Assembly: GCF_000720325.1 (NCBI RefSeq)
Contig: NZ_JOJM01000032.1
Span: 17,399-81,398, forward strand
Source: Streptomyces sp. NRRL B-1347
GTDB taxonomy: Bacteria > Actinomycetota > Actinomycetes > Streptomycetales > Streptomycetaceae
Direction: 5' to 3'
DNA: 64,000 nucleotides
In this document: piece after piece, positions 25,431 through 34,084 of the stretch
Position numbering within the stretch: position 1 is the first letter of the stretch
How the letters are laid out: each line of letters begins with the position of its first letter
Made by a program: the position numbers and the translations under genes
Notes under the pieces: generated by a model
What the model saw: only the letters and a program-made list of their open reading frames with translations
Told to the model about the DNA's origin: nothing
Databases searched by the model: none

Positions 25431-27158
25431 TCAGGGCTTGCTGATCTCCAGGTCCGCGATGGCCTTCTCCGCCACCTCGCGGCCGCGCTCGGTGAAGTCG
25501 CTCTTGGCCGGGTAGTCGATCCACAGCTTGTACATGTCCCCGGACTTGGTCCGGTAGTAGAAGATCGTGGCCTCGCGCGGGTACTCCCGCTCGCTCTCCA
25601 CGTTCGTGTAAGGGACGAGGTTCTCCGCGGACTGGCTGCCCTTGTAGTCGCCCTGCGTGGTCTTCTTGCCGGACCCCACCTTGTCGGGGCTCAGCGCCGA
25701 GTTGAGCACCGAGCTGCCGCCCTCCAGGTCCTTCATGTCCTCGTACGCCTCGGCCATGGAGGTGGCCGCGATGTACCCCGACTCGTCCTCGGACTTCTTG
25801 TCGAGGGACAGCGTCACCGAGATCTGGCCGCTGGTGTCCCGGTACGAGACCCAGTGCTCCTTCTCCGCCGCGTCGTCACCGGGCACCCACCCCACGTACC
25901 CCTTGGGCGCCGACACCGTGGCCCCGAGGTTCTTCTCCTCGTGCCGCTCCCAGGGATCGTCGTCCGACGAGCCGCCGAACGGATCGAGGGCCACGACCGC
26001 TCCTGCCGCCACCGCGAGGGCGGCCACGCCCCCGACGACCGCGAGCGCCTTGCGGCTGAGGAACACGCCCTTGCCGCGGGACGGCGCGTCGCCCGCGACC
26101 GTGATCAGCTGGGTGGCGGGCGGCCGCGGCGGCTCGGCGGCCTGCTCCAGGAGCGCCCGCACCCGCCCCGCGTTCGGGCGGTGCCCGGGGTCCTTGTGCA
26201 GCAGGCCATTAATGGCGTCGGCGAGCGGGCCCTGCGCGGAGGCGGGCGCGGCGGGCGTGGCGTTGAGGACGGACTGGAGCGTCGCGGGCGTGTTGCTGCG
26301 GCGGAAGGGCGACACGCCCTCCGTCGCCGCGTACAGGACGACGCCGAGCGACCACAGGTCGGACGCCGGACCCGGCCGCTGGCCGAGGACGCGCTCGGGG
26401 GCGATGAACTCGGGCGAGCCGACGAAGCCGCCGGTGTCCGTCAGATTCGTCTCGCCCTCGATCTGGGCGATGCCGAAGTCGGTGAGGACGACGCGGTCGT
26501 GGTCGCCGAGCATCACGTTGTCCGGCTTCACGTCGCGGTGCAGGATGCCCGCCGCGTGCGCCGCCTCCAGGGCGCCGAGCACTTCGAGGCCGACGCGCGC
26601 CGCCTCCCGCGCGCCGAGGGTGCCCTCGCGCAGCGCGGCGCCGAGCGAGCGGCCCCGTACGAACTCCATGACGATCCACGGCTGGCCGTCCTCGACGACG
26701 ACGTCGTGGACGTTCACGACCGCCGGGTGGTCGAGGCGGGCGGCGGCGCGGGCCTCGCGGCGCATCCGCTCGAAGGCGTTGGCGCGCTCGCGGTCGGGCA
26801 GGTGGTCGGGGACGCGCGGCTCCTTGACGGCCACCTCGCGGTCCACGGTCTCGTCCTTGGCCCGCCAGACCGTGCCCATGCCGCCGTGCCCGAGCTTGCT
26901 GAGCAGCCGGTACCGGCCACCCACGAGACGGCCCGCGCCCGGTTCGGACCGGGTGGGCTGCGCGGCCGGAGCCGACGGTGCCTGCGGCGCGGCGGGCGGC
27001 TGCCCGCCGGACGGTGCCTGCTGGTTCGGGACGACCTGCGTCGGCTCGGCGTACGGATGCGGATACGGCGTCCCACCCTGCTCAGGAGGCTGCGGCGGCT
27101 GCAGCCCGTAACTGGTGGTGTCGTGCGGGCCGTAGCCGGCTCCCCCGTCGTTGCTCAT
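25431..27158 (-). CDS. Membrane Ser/Thr protein kinase K2 (PASTA-less PknB type)
   Basis: A 575-residue receptor kinase. A Pro/Gln/Tyr-rich N-terminal tail (residues 1-80) precedes the kinase domain (about 80-345), which has GHGGMGTVW, VAVKE, HRDVKPDNVML, DFGIAQIE and APERVLG, all complete and therefore predicted active. One membrane helix ([20 protein letters not shown]) leads to an exported domain of about 160 residues (GATVSAPKGYVGWVPGDDA, ending AIADLEISKP). The exported domain is distantly similar in layout to those of K1, K3, K4, K5 and K6, with a GF/LP-W pattern at its start. Ligand and targets are unknown. There is no strong ribosome site at ATG 27158. Confidence 0.9.
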   Translation of the reverse strand: MSNDGGAGYGPHDTTSYGLQPPQPPEQGGTPYPHPYAEPTQVVPNQQAPSGGQPPAAPQAPSAPAAQPTRSEPGAGRLVGGRYRLLSKLGHGGMGTVWRAKDETVDREVAVKEPRVPDHLPDRERANAFERMRREARAAARLDHPAVVNVHDVVVEDGQPWIVMEFVRGRSLGAALREGTLGAREAARVGLEVLGALEAAHAAGILHRDVKPDNVMLGDHDRVVLTDFGIAQIEGETNLTDTGGFVGSPEFIAPERVLGQRPGPASDLWSLGVVLYAATEGVSPFRRSNTPATLQSVLNATPAAPASAQGPLADAINGLLHKDPGHRPNAGRVRALLEQAAEPPRPPATQLITVAGDAPSRGKGVFLSRKALAVVGGVAALAVAAGAVVALDPFGGSSDDDPWERHEEKNLGATVSAPKGYVGWVPGDDAAEKEHWVSYRDTSGQISVTLSLDKKSEDESGYIAATSMAEAYEDMKDLEGGSSVLNSALSPDKVGSGKKTTQGDYKGSQSAENLVPYTNVESEREYPREATIFYYRTKSGDMYKLWIDYPAKSDFTERGREVAEKAIADLEISKP

Positions 27159-27260
27159 GGACCCATGACTACCTTGCCGGGCGTGTCTGATTCCAGCCGG
27201 GGCCCCTACTTGTGACCGGGGTGATGCACGGCCCGGGAACTCACGCCCCCACCAGGCCCG

Positions 27261-28952
27261 TCAGCGGCGTACGAACGTGTCGACCGCGGTGTCGAAGTAC
27301 CGCCGCCCCTGCCCGGCTTCGGACAGCGGTGCCGACACCCACACGTCGTACATCCGCCCGCCCTCCTCCCAGCACAGGTCGTAGGTGCGGCGCGCGCCTG
27401 CCCCGGCGCCGGGGCCGTCCCAGGTGAACTGGCGCAGCGCGGCGGGGCGGCCGTTGCGGGTGGTCTCGGTGACCTGCCCGGCGCGGTAGCCGGGGCTGTG
27501 CTCGGGGCCCTTCGCGTCGGCGCGGCGCTGGGCGGCGGCCGGGCCGCCGGGCACCGGTTTCGCGGCCTCGATGCCGACGGTGAAGGCGCCGTCCGGGGAG
27601 CTGTAGAAGGTGCGCGGCCCGTCCGTGGTGCGCCGGTGGCCCGTGGGCACGGCGAGCGCGAAGCCGCGTGGGTCCTTCGCCAGGCGGTAGCCGCGCGGGG
27701 CGTCGGGCGTGGAGGGCCGCACGGAGTCCGGCGTCTTGGTGACCGTGGAGGTGGCGGTGGGCCGGGGGGCGCTCGTGGCCGCGGTGCCGGGCACGTCCTG
27801 CGAGGTCGACGTGGCCGGATTTCCCCCCTCCCCTTCGCCGTCGCGGCCGAGCAGGAGCGCGGCGGCCGAGACCGCGCCGCCCGCGACGGCGGCGACGAGG
27901 ACGGCGGCGATGAGCATCGTGCGGCCCTGCCGGCGGTTCAGCCGCCGCTGGCCGCCGTGCGGTCCCCGCTCGTACGGGTCCGCCGGCAGCGGAAGCAGCA
28001 CCGCGGCCCTGGTCCGCGGGTATCTGGGCAGGTCACGCGGGGTCGGCGGCTGGCGTCCCGGGCGTAACGCGGCGGGCAGCAGGCCGGGGCCCGCCCGGTC
28101 CCCGTTGAGCCGCGGCATCGTGCCGGTCACGACGTACGTCCGCAGCAGCCGCTCCGCGGCGGTCACGTCGAGCCGTCTCTCCGGGTCGCGTTCGAGCAGA
28201 CCGAGAACCACGGGCGCGATCGGCGCCGCGGCGGGCGGCGGGCGGATCTCGTCGAAGACGACGGCGTGCAGCACCCCGCCGATCGAGTCGCGGCGGAACG
28301 GCGACTCGCCGCTGACCGCCGCGACGAGCAGCGCCCCGAGCGACCACAGGTCGGACGCGGGCCCGGTGCGCTCGCCGGACATCCGCTCGGGCGCGGTGTA
28401 CTCGGGCGAGCCGACGAACGTCCCGCTCTCGGTGAGCGTCGTGGCCCCGCTGACCTGCGCGATGCCGAAATCCGTGAGGACGACGCGCCCGGTGGCCTCC
28501 TCGATGAGGACGTTCGCGGGCTTCAGGTCGCGGTGCAGGATCCCGGCGGCGTGCGCGGTGCGCAGCGCGCCGAGCAGATCGAGGCCGACCCGGGCGGCCG
28601 CGTGCGGGCCGAGCGGCCCGGAGCGGGCGATGCGCCCCGCCAGCGAACCGCCGTCGACGTACTCCATGACGAGGTAGGCGTTGCCGTCCTGGACGAGCAC
28701 GTCGTGCACGACCACGATGTGCGGATGCCGCAGGCGCGCCACCGCCCGCGCCTCGTGCAGGGTGCGCTCGCGCTGCCGGGCGGCGTCCTCGTCGGAGAGG
28801 GTCTCGTCGACCACGATCTCCTTGACGGCGACGCGGCGGCCGAGGAGCTGGTCGCTGGCCCGCCACACGACACCCATGCCGCCCCGGCCGAGCCGCGCTT
28901 CGAGGCGGTAACGACCGGCGATCACACGGGTGCTGTCACCCAGGCTCCCCAT
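27261..28952 (-). CDS. Membrane Ser/Thr protein kinase K3
   Basis: A 563-residue receptor kinase with a complete catalytic set: GRGGMGVVW, VAVKEI, HRDLKPANVLI, DFGIAQVS and APERMSG. A Pro/Arg-rich linker follows, then a membrane helix (MLIAAVLVAAVAGGAVSAAALLLG) and an exported domain of about 150 residues beginning YRLAKDPRGFALAVPTGHRR and ending DTFVRR. ATG 28952 (MGSLGDSTRVIAGRYR) is preferred over ATG 28982 because the kinase domain starts within 12 residues. It differs from K2 in lacking a long N-terminal tail, and a variable linker replaces the usual PASTA repeats. Confidence 0.9.
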   Translation of the reverse strand: MGSLGDSTRVIAGRYRLEARLGRGGMGVVWRASDQLLGRRVAVKEIVVDETLSDEDAARQRERTLHEARAVARLRHPHIVVVHDVLVQDGNAYLVMEYVDGGSLAGRIARSGPLGPHAAARVGLDLLGALRTAHAAGILHRDLKPANVLIEEATGRVVLTDFGIAQVSGATTLTESGTFVGSPEYTAPERMSGERTGPASDLWSLGALLVAAVSGESPFRRDSIGGVLHAVVFDEIRPPPAAAPIAPVVLGLLERDPERRLDVTAAERLLRTYVVTGTMPRLNGDRAGPGLLPAALRPGRQPPTPRDLPRYPRTRAAVLLPLPADPYERGPHGGQRRLNRRQGRTMLIAAVLVAAVAGGAVSAAALLLGRDGEGEGGNPATSTSQDVPGTAATSAPRPTATSTVTKTPDSVRPSTPDAPRGYRLAKDPRGFALAVPTGHRRTTDGPRTFYSSPDGAFTVGIEAAKPVPGGPAAAQRRADAKGPEHSPGYRAGQVTETTRNGRPAALRQFTWDGPGAGAGARRTYDLCWEEGGRMYDVWVSAPLSEAGQGRRYFDTAVDTFVRR

Positions 28953-29044
28953 GCGGCCATCATGCCCCAGAGGTGTGGCCATCGATCCGGGCCGCCGCAG
29001 GTGGGGCCGGAGACCGGCCAGTTCAGGCCGCCCACGCGGCGCGC

Positions 29045-29130
29045 GTGGGCGGCGCGTACGGCGGGCGGGGCGGCGCGTACGGCAGGCGTGGGCGGCGCGT
29101 ACGGCGGGCGGGACGGCGCGTATGGCAGGC
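29045..29130 (+). repeat. 43-bp direct repeat, two copies
   Basis: Two adjacent 43-bp copies (29045-29087 and 29088-29130) differ at two positions. Each is itself made of two GGCGGCGCGTACGGC-like halves. It lies between K4 and K3 and abuts the K4 stop codon. Confidence 0.85.
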
Positions 29131-29142
29131 GGGGGGGGCGGG

Positions 29143-30708
29143 TCAGTCGCGCCAGCCGCGCAGCACTGCGTCGAACTGCTCCCGCGTCTTGTCCCAGCTC
29201 TCCTCGGGACCCGACATGTAGATCACGTACTCGACGCCGTCCCGGCTGATGTACGCCTGCGAGATCGCGTGCCGGGGGCCCTTGGTGGTGTCGTTCGAGC
29301 CCGCCGTCCAGCTGAACTCCCACAGCGCGCCCGGCCGGTCGCGGAAGCTGTTGGAGTTCAGGTGCAGGCGCCGGAAGTCGGGCAGCTTGAGCTGTCTCTC
29401 CAGGTCGAGCTGGTGGGCGTAGGGGCTGTCGAAGTCCGGGCTGCGGTCGACGGCGATGCGGACGAAGTGGCGACCGTTGTCCGGCGTGTAGTCGATCTGG
29501 CTGCCGTCCACGCGCCGTGCCCAGCCCTTGGGCAGCATCAGGCTGAAGCCCTCGGCGTCGCGCACCCGCACCCAGTCGGCGGGGATGCCGCCGACAACCT
29601 TGTCACCGTCCTTGCCGCCCTTGCTGTTCCGCTCCTCACCGGCATCGGCGCGGGCACGGCCCTCGCCGTCGCCGCCGTACTGCAAGTACCCGAACACCGC
29701 GCCGCCGCCGAGCAGCGCCGCCGCGGCGACCAGCGCGAGTCGCCTGGCCCAGCGTCCCCGGCCGGGCGCCGCGGGGGCCGCGGGCGTCGGCTGCGGCGCG
29801 GTCACGGGCTGGGCCACGGGGGGTGCCACGGGCGGCGGCAGCTGGTTGGTGCGCGTCGGTACGTACGCCTGCGCCGCGCTGGGCCGTCGGCCCTCCGCGG
29901 CCTCCGCGAGCATCTGCTCGGCCTCGTCCGCGCTCGGCCGTGCGGTCGGGTCCTTGCGCAGCAGCGCGGCGATGACGGGGCCGAGGGCACCGGCGTGCGC
30001 GGGCGCCGTGGGCTCCTCCGTCACCACGGCCTGCATGGTGCCGAGCGGCGAGGTGCGGCGGAACGGCGAGTTGCCCTCCACCGCCGTGTACAGCGTCGCG
30101 CCGAGCGCCCACAGGTCGGCCGCGGGGCCGGGGTTGGCGCCGCTGACCCGCTCGGGCGCCAGGTAGTCGACGGATCCCACCACTTCGCCGGTGCGCGTGA
30201 TGGTCTTGTCGCCCTCGATCGCCGCGATCCCGAAGTCGGTGAGCAGCACCCGGCTGTCGTGCGAGAGCAGCACGTTGCCCGGCTTGATGTCGCGGTGCAG
30301 GACGCCCGCGGTGTGCGCGGCGCGCAGGGCCCGCAGCACCCACAGGCCGATGCGGGCGACCTCGCGCGCCTCCACGCGGCCCTGCTCCTTGACCGCGTCG
30401 GCGAGCGAGCGGCCCTCGACCAGTTCCATCACGATCCACGGCCGGTCGTCGTACTCGAGCACGTCGTGGACGGTGACGACGGCGGAGTGGTTGATCTGCG
30501 CTTGGGCCCGGGCCTCCGTCTGCGTGCGGGTCAGCAGGACCGCGCGGTCGGCCTCCTGCACCCACTGGGCGGCCGTCAGTTCCTTGACGGCGACGGTCCG
30601 GTGCAGCACCTCGTCCCGCGCACGCCACACCCGCCCCATGCCACCGCTGCCGATGGACTCACCGAGCCGGTAGCGGCCGGCGAGGAGCAGGCCCTGCATC
30701 TGATTCAC
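29143..30708 (-). CDS. Membrane Ser/Thr protein kinase K4
   Basis: A 521-residue receptor kinase: GSGGMGRVW, VAVKEL, HRDIKPGNVLL, DFGIAAIE and APERVSG are intact. A Pro-rich juxtamembrane segment (PPPVAPPVAQPVTAP) leads to a membrane helix (RLALVAAAALLGGGAVFGYLQ) and an exported domain (WVRVRDAEGFSLMLPKGWAR to VLRGWRD). The GTG at 30708 has GGGGGAAC immediately upstream and places the kinase domain eight residues in. The frame is open to 30810, but that part is not protein-like. Confidence 0.9.
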   Translation of the reverse strand: MNQMQGLLLAGRYRLGESIGSGGMGRVWRARDEVLHRTVAVKELTAAQWVQEADRAVLLTRTQTEARAQAQINHSAVVTVHDVLEYDDRPWIVMELVEGRSLADAVKEQGRVEAREVARIGLWVLRALRAAHTAGVLHRDIKPGNVLLSHDSRVLLTDFGIAAIEGDKTITRTGEVVGSVDYLAPERVSGANPGPAADLWALGATLYTAVEGNSPFRRTSPLGTMQAVVTEEPTAPAHAGALGPVIAALLRKDPTARPSADEAEQMLAEAAEGRRPSAAQAYVPTRTNQLPPPVAPPVAQPVTAPQPTPAAPAAPGRGRWARRLALVAAAALLGGGAVFGYLQYGGDGEGRARADAGEERNSKGGKDGDKVVGGIPADWVRVRDAEGFSLMLPKGWARRVDGSQIDYTPDNGRHFVRIAVDRSPDFDSPYAHQLDLERQLKLPDFRRLHLNSNSFRDRPGALWEFSWTAGSNDTTKGPRHAISQAYISRDGVEYVIYMSGPEESWDKTREQFDAVLRGWRD

Positions 30709-31033
30709 GTTCCCCCGCAGTTGGTCTTGACAGGGCCCAGGTTCTGACAGAGCCAAGGGTAAGGAGGCGTGGGAAGGCAGGGAACGGGAGGGGGTGGCCG
30801 GAAGCCGCACTGTGACGGATGCGGCTCCGGTTCTTCGCCGTTCCTCCGTGATTCCTCGCGATTTCCCCGCGTATGGAGGGGTTACTTCCGATTGTGCCTG
30901 CCGGGGGCGCGCGGCCGGGCTCCGGGTGGTGCGGGGCGCGGCGGGGCAGTGCGGGGCGCTGAGGCCTCGCGGTGCGCGGTGCGCGGTGCGCGGTGCGCGG
31001 TGGCAGCCTCCGGCCGGAGCGTGTGAGGCGCGG
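30709..31033. other. Intergenic region between K5 and K4 genes
   Basis: 325 bases that should carry the K4 promoter. It holds a five-copy 7-bp repeat (30968-31002) and an AT-richer patch near 30830-30890; no gene is visible. Confidence 0.55.
30968..31002 (+). repeat. 7-bp tandem repeat (CGCGGTG)5
   Basis: Five exact copies of CGCGGTG, 32 bases beyond the K5 stop codon. Copy number could vary by slippage. Confidence 0.9.
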
Positions 31034-33793
31034 TCAGCCGACGGCCTGGTACGACTTCGACGCTTGCTCGTACAGCCGGTCCACCTCGTCCCGCTCGGCC
31101 TCCGGGCCGCGCACCTGCACCACGTGGTACTTGCCGTCCGCGATCAGCACCAGATTGCGGACGAAGACCTCCGTGCCGTCGGAGGCCTGCCAGGTGAACT
31201 GGCCCTCCGCCATGGCGCGGCCGCCCACGTCGACCCGGCGCATCCCGCTGGAGGTGGCCCAGGACGAGTCGCGGAACGGCTGGAGTTCGCGCTCGTCCTC
31301 CTTCTGGTACTTCATCGGGTCCGTGCCGTACTCCCCGGTGCTGTCCCGGCCCGGGACGACGAGGAGCTCGAACTTTCCGTGGGTGTAGAGGACTTGCCCG
31401 CGGCCGTTCTTGGGGCTGCGCTGCCAGCCGCTGGCCACGGCGACGCGGAAGCCCTCCGTGTCCTTGCGCAGCGCGAAACCGGACGCCAGGTCGGGCTCGG
31501 TGGTCTGTGGCTCCTGCGAACGGGGGCTCTTCTCGTCGTCCGGCGTCTTGCCCGGCTCCTCGCCCCGGCCCTTGCCCTCTTCCTTGCCGTCGTCGTCCGG
31601 CTTGCCGTTCCCCGCGGGGCGGTCGTCCGGGGCCGTGCTCGACCCGCCCGCGTTCCCGGTGCGTCCCGCGCCCTCGTTCTCGTCGGCCTTGGGCATGAAC
31701 AGCATCGCGTACGTCACCGCGGCCACGAGCCCCGCGAGGATCACCAGGAGCAGCACCCGGCCCAGCGAACGCGGGCCCTGCGAGGGGCGCGGCTCCCGCT
31801 CCGGCCGGGGCGCCCGCACCGGCCTGGTGTCCTTGCCGTGCTCCCGGCCGCGCTTGTGGCGGCCGTGGCCGTGGCCCGTGGCGACCGGCGCGGGCGGGCG
31901 CCGCTTGCGCACGACCTCGCCCCGGCGGCGCACCACGGGCAGCCTGCCGCCGTCGTACGGCGGTGCCGGGACCACGTGCACACCCGCGTCCGGCTCCGGC
32001 GCCGACCGCACCAGGGAGCGCAGCCAGCCGCTCAGCTCCTCGAAGTCGATGCGCTCGGTCGGGTCCTGACGCAGCAGCGACTCCACGACCGGCCGCAGCG
32101 GCCCGCACTCCTCGGCGAACGCGGGCGGCTCGGCGCACACCATCTGCACCAGCTCGGCGGTGCTCTCCTCCGGGTACGGCGCGTGCCCCTGGACGGCGCG
32201 GAACAGCAGCGCGCCGAGCGCCCACAGGTCGGTGGCGGGCCCGATGGGCGCGGCGAGCTGCCAGTTCTCGTGCACGGGACCGGCCTGCTCGGGGGCCCAG
32301 CGCTCGGTGACCGCGCCGACGACGGTCATCCGCGCGTGCCGGGCCCGCTCGGCGGCGAGCGCGGTGGTGGGGCCGCGCCGGGGCCGCCCCTCGGCTGCGG
32401 GGTCGTCCCAACGGCCACTGAGCGCATGGCCGTCCGGCTCGTCGCTCCCGTGCTCATCGGCCGACGACTCGTACGCGTCGTCGTATGTGCCGCTCATGCC
32501 GCTCGCGCCGCTCAGGCCACGCGTGCCGCTCCGGCTGCCCGGGCCGCTCGTGCCCTGCCTGTCGTACGTGTCGTACGCGTCGTCGTCCGGCGGGGCCTGC
32601 CGCTGCGGCGGCGCCGCGCGCTTGGCCAGGCTCGGGGACGGGGATTCGCCCTGCGCGGGCACTCCGCCGCGCGGCACGGCGCCGTGCCACTGCTTCCGGC
32701 CGCCGCTCTCCCAGCTCTCCCGCGTGCCGTTGCCACCGCCATGGCCGTACGCCTCGCGACCGCCGTCGCCGCCGCGCACCCCGTACGGGTCCGCGCTCCG
32801 GCCGGTGGCGCTCCCGGTGTCCGCCTGGGCCGCCTCGCCCACTTGGGCCGCCGCCCGTGCCGCGCCCGCGCGGTACGCGGCGATCGCACCGGCACGCGCC
32901 GCCCGCAGATCGGATTCGTAGTCGGGCGCGGTCCCGGCCTCCGGCTCGTACGCGGGATCGGTCTCGTACGCGGCGCCCGGCTCGTACGCGTCGGCCGCGT
33001 ACGGCGGCTCTGCCCGATACGGCGGGTCGGGCTCGTACGCGGGCTCCGGGGCCGCCGCCACGCCCCGGGCCTCCTCGTCCACGAGCGCGCCCGCGGGCTC
33101 CGTGAAGCCGGAGAAGTCCTCGCCCTCGGGCCGCGGATCGTACCCGCACAGGGCCTCTTCCGCCGCGCCCGCCGCGAGCCCCGTGAGGAGCACGCGTCCG
33201 TCGTCGCAGACGAGCACCGTGCGCGCGGTGATGTTCCGATGGACCCAGCCGTGCGCGTGCAGCACGCGCAGCGCGGTCACGACGTCGGCGGCGACCTCCG
33301 CCGCGCGGAAGGCGTCCAGCGGTTTGTCGGCGAGCAGTGCGGCGAGCGGGCGGGCCGCCACCAGCTCACTCACTATCCACAGCGAGCCGTCCTCCGCGAA
33401 CACGTCGAAGACCTGGTCGAGGCGCGGGTGGTCGGGGATGCGCGCGGCGGCCTGCGCGGCCTCGATGGCCCGGCGCACCGCGGGGTCGCTGGGCCTGCGG
33501 GTGGCCCGCGCGCCGGGGCGCCGGGGGGTCCGCGCGCCCCGTGCGCCGGAGCCCGCGCTCCGGAAGCCCTCGGGCAGCCCGCCGGGCAGGACGTCACTCA
33601 GGTCGCCGTCGCCGTAGCCCTCGTCGCCGACCACTTCCGCCTCGACGACCTCGGGCAGGGGAACCTGCCTGACCAGGACTTCCTGGCCGCTGTAGGTGTC
33701 GAAGGCGCGGGTCTCGGCGAACTCGTACTCATCGGCCGGCGGCAGCGGCAGGCGGTAGCGGTCGGCGAGCACCCGTCCCGCATAGTCCTCCAC
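31034..33793 (-). CDS. Membrane pseudokinase K5 with very long activation-segment insertion
   Basis: A 919-residue kinase-like membrane protein. No glycine loop can be found. The ATP lysine is replaced by Arg (VLVRQVP, residue 42), HRD by HRN (VHRNITA, 185-187) and DFG by TGL (VLLTGLAAG, 204-206), so phosphotransfer is not expected. The fold itself persists: SLWIVSELV hinge, then much later TDLWALGALLFRAV (helix F region, about 521) and LRQDPTERIDFEEL. Between about 210 and 490 sits an insertion rich in Tyr/Pro/Glu (PAYEP repeats) and Gly/Asp/Arg. A basic linker, a membrane helix (679-700) and an exported domain of about 190 residues follow. It probably scaffolds or regulates the neighbouring active kinases. 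Confidence 0.88.
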   Translation of the reverse strand: MEDYAGRVLADRYRLPLPPADEYEFAETRAFDTYSGQEVLVRQVPLPEVVEAEVVGDEGYGDGDLSDVLPGGLPEGFRSAGSGARGARTPRRPGARATRRPSDPAVRRAIEAAQAAARIPDHPRLDQVFDVFAEDGSLWIVSELVAARPLAALLADKPLDAFRAAEVAADVVTALRVLHAHGWVHRNITARTVLVCDDGRVLLTGLAAGAAEEALCGYDPRPEGEDFSGFTEPAGALVDEEARGVAAAPEPAYEPDPPYRAEPPYAADAYEPGAAYETDPAYEPEAGTAPDYESDLRAARAGAIAAYRAGAARAAAQVGEAAQADTGSATGRSADPYGVRGGDGGREAYGHGGGNGTRESWESGGRKQWHGAVPRGGVPAQGESPSPSLAKRAAPPQRQAPPDDDAYDTYDRQGTSGPGSRSGTRGLSGASGMSGTYDDAYESSADEHGSDEPDGHALSGRWDDPAAEGRPRRGPTTALAAERARHARMTVVGAVTERWAPEQAGPVHENWQLAAPIGPATDLWALGALLFRAVQGHAPYPEESTAELVQMVCAEPPAFAEECGPLRPVVESLLRQDPTERIDFEELSGWLRSLVRSAPEPDAGVHVVPAPPYDGGRLPVVRRRGEVVRKRRPPAPVATGHGHGRHKRGREHGKDTRPVRAPRPEREPRPSQGPRSLGRVLLLVILAGLVAAVTYAMLFMPKADENEGAGRTGNAGGSSTAPDDRPAGNGKPDDDGKEEGKGRGEEPGKTPDDEKSPRSQEPQTTEPDLASGFALRKDTEGFRVAVASGWQRSPKNGRGQVLYTHGKFELLVVPGRDSTGEYGTDPMKYQKEDERELQPFRDSSWATSSGMRRVDVGGRAMAEGQFTWQASDGTEVFVRNLVLIADGKYHVVQVRGPEAERDEVDRLYEQASKSYQAVG

Positions 33794-33989
33794 GATGCCT
33801 CCCCCAACCGCCCGGTGGTCAATTCCGTTCGTTTTACGGCTCGTTGCGCTTGCTTACCCTCCGCAAGCACTCACGATACGTCTCCAGGCCGGACCGTATT
33901 GACGGGATGCCAGATCTCACCGGATCGTCAACCACCGGTTCCGGCTCACTTCGGGAACCGCTCACCGGTCATCCGCGGGGTGCCTCCCG

Positions 33990-34084
33990 CTCACCGCTCC
34001 GGTCACTCCTCGGGTCGCCACTCGGTTCGCTTCTCGTCACCGTTCGGGTCGCTTCTCGGGTCACCGCTCGGGTCGCTTCTTCAG
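33990..34084 (+). repeat. Degenerate short repeats downstream of K6
   Basis: Imperfect copies of TCGGGTCGCTTCT and GGTCACCGCTC with a spacing near 24 bases fill the gap between the K6 stop and the K5 start. Confidence 0.6.
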
